This document shows, one piece after another, positions 1-6,266 of a stretch of DNA of 6,667 nucleotides. Source of the DNA: Bacteriovoracaceae bacterium UBA2394 (GTDB taxonomy: Bacteria; Bdellovibrionota; UBA2394); assembly GCA_002343335.1 (NCBI GenBank), contig DDSI01000154.1:552-7218 (forward strand), written 5' to 3'. The stretch's first letter is position 1, and each line of letters opens with the position of its first letter. The translations under genes and the position numbers were made by a program. The notes under the pieces are model-generated. The model saw only the letters and a list, made by a program, of their open reading frames with translations, was not told where the DNA came from and made no database searches.

Positions 1-462
1 CCCCACACCTGTCGGAAGATCCAGCGCCACACGATGCGATCCCGAAGCATTGACCTTTTGCAGGCAATCCTTCACCACCTTCGGCAAATCCGCCCGCGCT
101 CCTGTTCCGAAAATCGCATCGACGACAATGTCGTAAGACTTTCCGATCTCTTTCACCCGAGTGCAGCGACATCTTTTTGCTGCCTTCTTACATTCGATGG
201 AGGAGGGCGGAAGCACAGCCATCACTTCCACGGAACGTCCCAAAATGGCGCGCAATTTTTCTGCCAGCCGGTAACCGTCTCCGCCATTATTTCCCGGCCC
301 ACAAAGCACCAGCACCGAGCCCTCCAGCTGAGGATCGCGCGAAAATTCGGTAAAGATGGCGTCGGTCACCCAATCCATTAATTCATAGGAGGAGCAACGT
401 CGTTCCCGCATTGTTTCGAGGTCCACTCGCTGCATCGCCTGCGCAGAAAGAAGAGGTCTCAT
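1..462 (-). CDS. nnrE: NAD(P)H-hydrate epimerase (YjeF N-terminal domain), 5' part, cut by the window edge
   Basis: This protein interconverts the R and S forms of NAD(P)HX, the hydrated and damaged form of NAD(P)H, so that the ADP/ATP-dependent dehydratase can restore it; it acts in the cytoplasm. The window holds the first 154 codons and the frame is still open at base 1. The family signatures are clear: CGPGNNGGDGY at residues 54-64 (Rossmann-like glycine loop and potassium-site asparagine), DAIFGTGA at 115-122 (with the conserved acidic residue) and DLPTGVG at 148-154. The ATG overlaps the pdxJ stop as ATGA, and no Shine-Dalgarno is visible, so translation is probably coupled to pdxJ. The N-terminal helix reads LMDWVTDA at 28-35 where most relatives have a variant of LMExAG. 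Whether the dehydratase domain (NnrD) is fused downstream, as in E. coli Nnr, cannot be seen. Family assignment is firm; full length is unknown. Confidence 0.9.
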   Translation of the reverse strand, partial: MRPLLSAQAMQRVDLETMRERRCSSYELMDWVTDAIFTEFSRDPQLEGSVLVLCGPGNNGGDGYRLAEKLRAILGRSVEVMAVLPPSSIECKKAAKRCRCTRVKEIGKSYDIVVDAIFGTGARADLPKVVKDCLQKVNASGSHRVALDLPTGVG

Positions 463-1244
463 ACGGCGCGGTTCAGGGCCTGTTTCATTTCGACAATTGC
501 GAGATGTAAGCCGACAATCACCGCACGAGCGACGATGAAGTGACCGATATTGACCTCTTCGAGGCCAGGCATTTCCATGAGGGCATGGACATTTTCGGTG
601 GTGAGTCCGTGCCCCGCCTTCACTTCTAGCCCAATCTGTCGGGCAAGCTTTGCGGATTGATTGAGCTTATCGATTTCCAAATTCAGAGCCGCTGCTTTCT
701 TCTTATCGCGAAGCGCTGCAGTCCAAAGGTGGGAAAAATGTCCTGTGTGAAATTCGATGCCATCCAGTCCTAGCTTCTTCGCGAGTTGCACCTGCTTAGA
801 ATTGGGTTCGATAAAGCCATAAACTTTTGAAGCCTTTTGAAGCGACCCTAAATTCCTCTTCGCTTTTTCGATGATGTTTAAATCTAATCCCGACTCCGTG
901 GTCATTTCTTCACGTCGCTCGGGCACGAGGGTGACGGAATGTGGCTGCCACTGGGCTGCCTTCTTCACCATCTCGGGAACCCAAGCCATCTCCAGGTTCA
1001 AAGGTAAGTGAGAATGTTGAAGCAACGCGGAGACATCCGCGTCTTGAATGTGTCTCCGATCCTCTCGCAAATGCACCGTGATTTGATCCGCTCCCGCGCG
1101 CTCGCAAATGAAAAGCGCTTCCAATAAACTTGGGTAGGTCGCCTTTCGCACCTCTCGAAGCGTCGCGATATGATCAATATTTACTCCCAAACGAATCTTG
1201 GGCTGCGACGTATTCACACGGGTTCTGGAGGGAACTTTAAGCAC
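459..1244 (-). CDS. pdxJ: Pyridoxine 5'-phosphate synthase
   Basis: PdxJ condenses 1-deoxy-D-xylulose 5-phosphate with 3-amino-2-oxopropyl phosphate to give pyridoxine 5'-phosphate, the ring-closing step of DXP-dependent vitamin B6 synthesis, in the cytoplasm. The 261-residue product covers the whole TIM barrel. Visible motifs are LGVNIDHIATLR at 19-30, TVHLREDRRHI at 56-66 (substrate-phosphate and catalytic His region), NLEMA at 83-87 with the active-site Glu, LVPERREEMTTESG at 106-119, EFHTGHF at 164-170, AGHGLTTENV at 210-219 with the catalytic His, and NIGHFIVARAV at 232-242. The start is GTG at 1244-1242, preceded by GGGAG four bases upstream, and it lies inside the last codons of glmM (8-base overlap). 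This gives about 17 residues before RLGVNID, more than the short leader of E. coli PdxJ; GTG at codon 10 is an alternative start without a good ribosome site. The stop overlaps the nnrE start. The usual neighbour acpS is not present. Confidence 0.96.
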   Translation of the reverse strand: MLKVPSRTRVNTSQPKIRLGVNIDHIATLREVRKATYPSLLEALFICERAGADQITVHLREDRRHIQDADVSALLQHSHLPLNLEMAWVPEMVKKAAQWQPHSVTLVPERREEMTTESGLDLNIIEKAKRNLGSLQKASKVYGFIEPNSKQVQLAKKLGLDGIEFHTGHFSHLWTAALRDKKKAAALNLEIDKLNQSAKLARQIGLEVKAGHGLTTENVHALMEMPGLEEVNIGHFIVARAVIVGLHLAIVEMKQALNRAV

Positions 1245-2622
1245 CGATCTCCCGCTCCACTAATTTGGCGAGCTCGGAAACATCTTTCTCTACAATTTTA
1301 GAATCGGGTCCTTCTAGCATCACTCGAAGAACCAACTCCGTCCCCGAATAACGCACATTCACCCGGCCTGAATTTTTGTATTTTTCTTCCAATTTTCGAA
1401 TGGACTTAGCCAGTGTTGGCAATTCTTCAATCGGTTTCTTCTCTTTTACGCGAATACTGACTAACTTCTGCGGGAACAAATCAAAACTTCGCCGAAGTTC
1501 ACTTACCTTAATCTTTCGTTTCTTCACGAGGGCTAGAACTTCAAGTGCCGAGAAAAGCCCATCCGCCGTCGTATTTTGATCCGCGAAGATGAAATGGCCC
1601 GACGTTTCGCCGCCCAAAATGAAGCCGCCCTTCTTCATTGCTTCCACGACGTAGCGATCACCCACTTGTGTACGTTCTATTCGAATCCTTTCTTTCTTGA
1701 GCGCGACTTCCAGGGCTTGATTAGCCATCGTCGTCGTAACCATGCCATCACCGAGCAATCGACCGCTGTCGCGTAAAAATGACGCCAGCGCAAACAAAAT
1801 ATGCTCGCCAGAAATGAGGTGGCCCTTTTCATCCACCACTAACAGCCGATCCGCATCGCCATCGACTCCAATTCCTATGTCGCTCCCCGTCTCTAGAACC
1901 TTTTCACTCAACAGCTTTGGATTTGCTTGAGCGCAGTCGGCGTTAATGTTGGTGCCGTTCGGTTCGCAGGCCATAGCCGTGACTGTTGCCCCTAATTCTT
2001 CAAATAATTTTCGCCCGCAGTCGTAAGCAGCTCCATTTGCTCCGTCAAATACAATGCGCATGCCGCTCAAATCAAAATCACGCCGAAAAATTGTTTTTAG
2101 ATTGGTAAGATACCGTCCCAGCGCATCATCAATGCGACGAGCTCTACCCAAATTTTCAGGTGTCGGAGTGAGGCTTGTAATTTCATTCAGCGACGTCATC
2201 AATTTCTCAAGACGAGCTTCTAAAGCATCATCCAACTTGAATCCGTCGCTACCAAAAACTTTGAGGCCGTTATCTTGATAAGGATTGTGACTTGCTGAAA
2301 TCATCACGCCGCCCTGAGCGCGCATTCCCCGGATCAAATAAGCCACCGCTGGGGTGGGCAATGGACCCAACAAGAGAGCATAGCCGCCCATACTCGTAAT
2401 CCCGGCCGTCAATGCATTTTCAAGCATGTAGCCTGAAAGCCGCGTATCTTTTCCGATGATAATTCGGGGTTGTTTCGAAAAATCTTTCAAAACGGCGACC
2501 AACGCCCGGCCTAGCTGCATCGCCACTTCGGCGGTAATGGGATACGCATTCGCCTTTCCGCGAATCCCATCAGTCCCAAAAAGTTGCCGGACGTTCGGAG
2601 TCTTTCCGCCTTTCGATTTCAT
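1237..2622 (-). CDS. glmM: Phosphoglucosamine mutase
   Basis: GlmM converts glucosamine-6-phosphate to glucosamine-1-phosphate, feeding UDP-GlcNAc for peptidoglycan and lipopolysaccharide. The 461-residue protein is of usual length and has the four domains of the alpha-D-phosphohexomutase superfamily: FGTDGIRG at 15-22; the catalytic loop SASHNP at 109-114, with Ser111 the expected phosphoserine; the magnesium loop DGDADR at 254-259; the sugar-binding GGETSGH at 337-343; and the C-terminal phosphate-binding RYSGTE at 424-429. SASHNP and GETSGH in this context mark GlmM rather than ManB/Pgm. Residue 430 is Leu where most GlmM proteins have Pro (SGTEP). The start ATG lies 22 bases after the cdaR stop, with AGGA a few bases upstream. 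The cdaA-cdaR-glmM order is the well-known c-di-AMP module; in Firmicutes GlmM binds CdaA and lowers its activity, and the conserved linkage suggests, without proving, the same here. Confidence 0.97.
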   Translation of the reverse strand: MKSKGGKTPNVRQLFGTDGIRGKANAYPITAEVAMQLGRALVAVLKDFSKQPRIIIGKDTRLSGYMLENALTAGITSMGGYALLLGPLPTPAVAYLIRGMRAQGGVMISASHNPYQDNGLKVFGSDGFKLDDALEARLEKLMTSLNEITSLTPTPENLGRARRIDDALGRYLTNLKTIFRRDFDLSGMRIVFDGANGAAYDCGRKLFEELGATVTAMACEPNGTNINADCAQANPKLLSEKVLETGSDIGIGVDGDADRLLVVDEKGHLISGEHILFALASFLRDSGRLLGDGMVTTTMANQALEVALKKERIRIERTQVGDRYVVEAMKKGGFILGGETSGHFIFADQNTTADGLFSALEVLALVKKRKIKVSELRRSFDLFPQKLVSIRVKEKKPIEELPTLAKSIRKLEEKYKNSGRVNVRYSGTELVLRVMLEGPDSKIVEKDVSELAKLVEREIGA

Positions 2623-2644
2623 GGTAATCCTACTCTGCTGTGAT

Positions 2645-3571
2645 TTAGGGATTTACTTCAACGATAAAATACTGGGGCTGAATACTCACCAGCTTCAAAC
2701 CCGGAGGAAGTTCAACCTTGCCTCTTAGTCGGTACCGACCTTTCTTTAATCCGTGTACAGAAACGGTAACTTCGATGTTGCCAGACCATTCGCCTGATTC
2801 TTGCTGCGTCCCTTCTATGACGAGGTCAGCGGTTTTTGGCGAAATCATCGACCCCGGCATGCCCCCAACCACCACCACCGGCACGGCACTAATTTCCCGA
2901 TTGAATTTGAGAGGAGCCACGTCGACTCTCACCTCGACCGTCTCCAAAACCTCCGTGTCTGGAAGATTCAGGCCTGGCTGAACGGAAAAATCGAAGGCCT
3001 TATCGCGATTCGCCAGCTCAATGGGCACTTCCACATATTCCAACTTACTTACCACCGATTTAGGTCCAGAAACAGAGACCGATTCCGGTCGCGGTCTCGC
3101 TTCGATCAAGCTGAAGCCAGGCTTTGGCGCACCCTTTGGCACTAAACGCACGGGCAAGCTTCGTACAAAGATCTCTTCCAAATAGACATTGAATGCGCGC
3201 GGTTCCAAGTGCCCCATTTCAATTTCCACGGGCAATCTTACCTGTTCGGGTCTTATCTCAATTCGATTGGGACCCGGGCGCGCCCCTGCGAGGTCGACTA
3301 AATAAACCAAATCATCATCTCGAATGGCCCGCAATTGGTAGAGAGATCCACTTAATTCTGCCTTCGCTTCTTTCAACGGATTTTGCTGAAATACAAGTCC
3401 GCTCGGCCGCTGAACATACTGCAATTTTATGGGTCGCTTTTGCTGAACGGTTTGACCTGAATTCACAAAGACCCAAGCCGTTGCCGCCAACACAAGCGAG
3501 ACGGTGGCGAGCCCTAACTTCGAGAGAATCCATTCATGCCAAACGCTACGCTTCGTTCGAAGACTGCTCAT
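2645..3571 (-). CDS. cdaR: CdaR-type YbbR-domain protein, membrane-anchored partner of the c-di-AMP synthase
   Basis: The 308-residue protein has a short basic cytoplasmic N-terminus, one membrane segment at about residues 18-37 (LSKLGLATVSLVLAATAWVF), and then an all-beta extracytoplasmic part made of about three YbbR-type repeats: roughly 46-132, 136-218 and 222-308. Each repeat has the family pattern of an RxIxV-like opening strand, a PxSVxVxGP-like turn (RPESVSVSGPKSVVSKL at 162-178 is the clearest) and a closing VxVxV strand. In Firmicutes CdaR binds CdaA and modulates c-di-AMP synthesis; no enzymatic residues are expected. The start ATG overlaps the cdaA stop as ATGA, implying coupled, near-stoichiometric translation with its partner. 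The best Shine-Dalgarno, GGAG, is about 11 bases upstream, which is long. Sequence similarity in this family is weak, so the assignment rests on the architecture and on its place between cdaA and glmM. Confidence 0.88.
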   Translation of the reverse strand: MSSLRTKRSVWHEWILSKLGLATVSLVLAATAWVFVNSGQTVQQKRPIKLQYVQRPSGLVFQQNPLKEAKAELSGSLYQLRAIRDDDLVYLVDLAGARPGPNRIEIRPEQVRLPVEIEMGHLEPRAFNVYLEEIFVRSLPVRLVPKGAPKPGFSLIEARPRPESVSVSGPKSVVSKLEYVEVPIELANRDKAFDFSVQPGLNLPDTEVLETVEVRVDVAPLKFNREISAVPVVVVGGMPGSMISPKTADLVIEGTQQESGEWSGNIEVTVSVHGLKKGRYRLRGKVELPPGLKLVSIQPQYFIVEVNP

Positions 3572-4356
3572 GATCCGGCCGACTCCAAAATGGCTCTTCT
3601 CAATTGAGAGGCGTCGAGTTGATGATTAATACGCCCACCCATGGCTAAAGAAATCTGCCCATTTTCTTCAGAGACGACAATACACATGGCATCCGTTTCT
3701 TCCGTCAATCCCACTGCCGCGCGATGCCTTGTTCCCATAGATTTCGAAGTTAGAGGATTGAGCGTGAGCGGAAGGAAACATCCTGCCATGTAAATCCTAC
3801 CTTTTCGAATGACGACGGCTCCATCGTGCAAAGGTGACACAGGTAAAAAAATGGAAGTGATCAATTCTTTTGTACATTGCGAATCCACGATGGTTCCCGG
3901 CTCTACAAAATCTAAAACATCCGCCTGTCTTTCTAACACAATGAGAGCGCCTATTTTTTTATTGGAAAGTGAGACACAGCTTTTGATGACCTCTTCCACC
4001 AATTGAGAATCGTGAAGAGCGTTGGCACGCGCAAAAAACGGCGACCTTCCGACCTGAGTGAAAACCCGACGAATATCATTTTGAAAGAGGAGAATAAAAA
4101 CAATGAAGAGGTTGTCGAACATATTGCCGAGAATGGCCCGAACCGTTCGCATTTGAAAAAAATCGGAAAAAACAAAGACGGCAAAGAGCGCGCCCAAACT
4201 TGCCAGAATCTGTACGCTTCGAGTTCCTTTGATCAGAACGAGAATTTGATAAATCAAAAGTGCAACGATGAGAATATCGATAACGTCCGTGAGTCTGACG
4301 ACTCGAACTAAATCTCCAAAAAACTTTAAGATACTGTCTATCGACGATCCGACCAC
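3568..4356 (-). CDS. cdaA: Diadenylate cyclase CdaA (DacA), c-di-AMP synthase
   Basis: This membrane enzyme condenses two ATP into cyclic di-AMP, a second messenger tied in other bacteria to potassium and osmolyte balance and to cell-wall integrity. Of 262 residues, the first part has three predicted membrane helices (about 24-42, 49-66 and 79-92), followed by a linker FQNDIRRVFTQVGR at 91-104 where many homologues have FQPEIRR. The DAC domain (about 115-255) carries both signature motifs: SPLHDGAVV at 174-182 (DGA, metal/substrate site) and GTRHRAAVG at 208-216 (RHR, phosphate contact), followed by VVSEENGQIS at 227-236. Both catalytic motifs are intact, so it should be active. The start is GTG at 4356-4354; an in-frame stop TAA lies four codons upstream and no ATG is available nearby. 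There is no recognisable Shine-Dalgarno; instead the arm of an inverted repeat occupies that position. folP, often found between ftsH and cdaA in related loci, is missing. Confidence 0.96.
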   Translation of the reverse strand: MVGSSIDSILKFFGDLVRVVRLTDVIDILIVALLIYQILVLIKGTRSVQILASLGALFAVFVFSDFFQMRTVRAILGNMFDNLFIVFILLFQNDIRRVFTQVGRSPFFARANALHDSQLVEEVIKSCVSLSNKKIGALIVLERQADVLDFVEPGTIVDSQCTKELITSIFLPVSPLHDGAVVIRKGRIYMAGCFLPLTLNPLTSKSMGTRHRAAVGLTEETDAMCIVVSEENGQISLAMGGRINHQLDASQLRRAILESAGS

Positions 4357-4363
4357 TGATCTA

Positions 4364-4390
4364 ATTTAATCAGAGCGTGTCTGATTAAAT
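4364..4390. repeat. Perfect 11-bp inverted repeat in the ftsH-cdaA gap (operator or mRNA hairpin candidate)
   Basis: The left arm 4364-4374 (ATTTAATCAGA) and the right arm 4380-4390 (TCTGATTAAAT) are exact reverse complements, separated by 5 bases (GCGTG). The element takes up half of the 52-base gap between the ftsH stop and the cdaA GTG, and its nearer arm ends seven bases before the start codon, over the normal Shine-Dalgarno position. The stem is A/T-rich with only two G-C pairs and has no T-run on either strand, so an intrinsic terminator is unlikely. A DNA-binding repressor/activator operator or a weak RNA hairpin limiting cdaA translation are the two reasonable readings. The repeat itself is certain; its role is inferred. 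Confidence 0.6.
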
Positions 4391-4408
4391 CAACGATTGG
4401 AAATGGAG

Positions 4409-6220
4409 TTAAACAGGAGTTGCGGTTCCCAAAAGAGCGTCGATCTCCAGTGAATCGAGAGTTTCCTTCTCAATCAAAGCGTCCGCCACTCTCTTCAGCT
4501 TATGAATATTGTCCGTAAGAAGGGTCTTCGCTCGCGCGTAGTTCTCGGTAAGAATCCGCTTAATTTCCTCATCAATTTCAACGGCCGTTTTCTCGCTGAA
4601 CTCTCTCCCGGTTCCAATGTCCTTTCCAAGAAAGACATGTTCTTCCTTCTTGGAAAGAGCCACGGGTCCCAATTTGGACATTCCCCATTCCGTAACCATC
4701 CTTCGGGCGAGTTCCGTGGCACGTTCAATGTCATTGCCTGCGCCCGTCGTAATATCTGGAAAGACCAATTCCTCCGCGACTCGACCGCCCATCAAAATGG
4801 CGATGGTGTCGTTCGCCGCTTGTCGAGTCATGCTGTGGCGGTCCTCTTCAGGCAACTGCATGGTCACCCCAAGAGCCATCCCTCGCGGAATGATCGTCAC
4901 TTTATGGACCGGGTCCGTACCTGGAATCAATTTCGCTACTAAAGTATGGCCGGCTTCATGAACCGCAGTGGTCTTCTTCTCTTTTTCATTGAGGACCAAA
5001 GAACGTCGCTCGGCCCCCATCATGACCTTATCCTTAGCCTTTTCAAAATCAGAGCCGTGGATAGTTTCCTTATTATCCCTGGCCGCCAATAACGCAGCCT
5101 CATTACAAATATTTTCTAAATCAGCTCCCACAAATCCCGGCGTGCCGCGCGCGATGACCGAAAGGTCTACATCGTCTGCCAGTTTCAACTTCTTCGCATG
5201 AACCTTCAGAATTTCTTCTCGTCCTTTCAATTCCGGACGAGGCACGATGATGCGACGATCGAACCGTCCCGCTCGAAGAAGCGCCGGGTCCAAAACGTCC
5301 GGTCTATTTGTCGCCGCAATGATGATCACGCCTTCTTTGCCTTCGAACCCATCCATTTCCACCAAAAGCTGGTTCAAGGTTTGCTCGCGCTCGTCATGTC
5401 CTCCGCCGAGGCCAGCCCCACGATGTCGTCCTACTGCATCGATCTCATCGATAAATATCAAACAGGGAGCTGACTTTCGAGCTTGTTGGAAGAGATCACG
5501 AACTCGAGAGGCCCCGACACCCACAAACATTTCCACGAAGTCGCTCCCACTAATCGAAAAGAAAGGAACATTCGCTTCACCCGCAATCGCTTTTGCGATC
5601 AAGGTTTTTCCCGTTCCAGGCGCTCCCATCAGAAGAACTCCTTTGGGAATTCGTCCACCTAGCTTTTGAAATTTCTTAGGATCCTTAAGGAACTCAACGA
5701 TCTCTTGCAATTCGTCTTTGGCCTCTGGAATTCCAGCGACATCTTTAAAGGTCGTCTTACCCTTATCTTCTTCGCGCATCAGTCTGGCGCGGGACTTCCC
5801 AAAGCTCATCGCTTTGCCGCCCCCCACTTGAAGATTTCGCATGAATACAAAAAATAAAATGATGATGATTAGAATCGGGCCCCAAGCGATGAGGATCTGA
5901 ACGAAATTACTGTCTTCGACAGGCTTGAATTTATACACTTTGACATTCGCATCTTGCAGCTGCTTCACAAATGCGGAATCGACGGGAGGACCCACCGTGG
6001 AAAAACGTACCACCTTGGCATCTTCTTCTTTGAACTCACCCTCGATCGTATTTCCCGTGATAGTGACGGACTCGATCTTTCGCTCCTCCAATTTCTTTTG
6101 GAAGGCCGAATACTCAATAGGCGTGACTTTGGTTTGAAGTTGCTCAAATAGCTTGGCAACGAGGAGAATCCCCAAAAATAACGCGATCCATAAAAAAGCT
6201 GTTTTAACACCTTGGCTCAT
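4409..6220 (-). CDS. ftsH: ATP-dependent zinc metalloprotease FtsH
   Basis: FtsH is the membrane-anchored AAA+ protease that extracts and degrades membrane proteins and short-lived regulators. The 603 residues show a first membrane helix at about 8-25, a periplasmic domain of about 80 residues, a second helix at about 106-127, and then the cytoplasmic part. In the AAA module: Walker A GAPGTGKT at 199-206, aromatic pore loop MFVGVGA at 231-237, Walker B LIFIDEID at 254-261, and the second region of homology [20 protein letters not shown] at 303-322 with Arg316 and Arg319 as arginine fingers (the usual Pro between them is Ala317). The M41 protease domain has HEAGH at 421-425 and the third zinc ligand Asp497 in [11 protein letters not shown]. 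All catalytic residues are present. It ends soon after the protease helices and lacks the longer tail of E. coli FtsH (644 residues). Start ATG at 6220-6218; the ribosome site is weak (GGAAG about 13 bases away). tilS immediately upstream is the usual neighbour. Confidence 0.98.
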   Translation of the reverse strand: MSQGVKTAFLWIALFLGILLVAKLFEQLQTKVTPIEYSAFQKKLEERKIESVTITGNTIEGEFKEEDAKVVRFSTVGPPVDSAFVKQLQDANVKVYKFKPVEDSNFVQILIAWGPILIIIILFFVFMRNLQVGGGKAMSFGKSRARLMREEDKGKTTFKDVAGIPEAKDELQEIVEFLKDPKKFQKLGGRIPKGVLLMGAPGTGKTLIAKAIAGEANVPFFSISGSDFVEMFVGVGASRVRDLFQQARKSAPCLIFIDEIDAVGRHRGAGLGGGHDEREQTLNQLLVEMDGFEGKEGVIIIAATNRPDVLDPALLRAGRFDRRIIVPRPELKGREEILKVHAKKLKLADDVDLSVIARGTPGFVGADLENICNEAALLAARDNKETIHGSDFEKAKDKVMMGAERRSLVLNEKEKKTTAVHEAGHTLVAKLIPGTDPVHKVTIIPRGMALGVTMQLPEEDRHSMTRQAANDTIAILMGGRVAEELVFPDITTGAGNDIERATELARRMVTEWGMSKLGPVALSKKEEHVFLGKDIGTGREFSEKTAVEIDEEIKRILTENYARAKTLLTDNIHKLKRVADALIEKETLDSLEIDALLGTATPV

Positions 6221-6238
6221 GCGATTTGAACGTCTTCC

Positions 6239-6266
6239 AGTATAATGCCGGTTTGGGAATTGTCAC
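6239..6266 (-). promoter_or_regulatory. Candidate sigma70-type promoter for ftsH
   Basis: Read on the minus strand, GTGACA (6266-6261; 5 of 6 to the TTGACA consensus) is followed after 16 bases by TATACT (6244-6239; 5 of 6 to TATAAT). The -35 box overlaps the tilS stop codon. A start of transcription 6-8 bases past the -10 would leave a leader of only about a dozen bases before the ftsH ATG, so the transcript would be nearly leaderless. This would let ftsH and the genes after it be expressed apart from tilS. The match is by eye only; no transcript evidence exists here. Confidence 0.4.

Noticed and set aside
34..381. Plus-strand open frame of 115 codons
   Set aside because: It is antisense to nnrE, whose GNNGGDG, FGTG and DLPTG motifs show the true frame; the plus-strand product is rich in His/Ser/Arg with no recognisable domain.
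3193..3573. Plus-strand open frame of 126 codons, plus a neighbouring one at 2801-3145
   Set aside because: Both lie opposite cdaR, which has a membrane anchor, YbbR repeats and conserved operon position; the antisense products have no family features.
4364..4390. Inverted repeat as an intrinsic terminator of ftsH
   Set aside because: The stem is A/T-rich with two G-C pairs and no T-run follows on either strand.
4357..4408. Promoter for cdaA in the gap (TTGATT with TTAAAT or similar)
   Set aside because: The -10 matches are 4 of 6 at best and spacing is 19, so it is no better than chance in A/T-rich DNA.
4502..4961. Plus-strand open frames opposite the ftsH protease domain
   Set aside because: They mirror a highly conserved coding sequence with intact HEAGH and Asp zinc ligand; they are antisense shadows.
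5438..5458. Repeated ATCGAT hexamers
   Set aside because: They are explained by the conserved FtsH Walker B codons (IDEID) and have no further symmetry.
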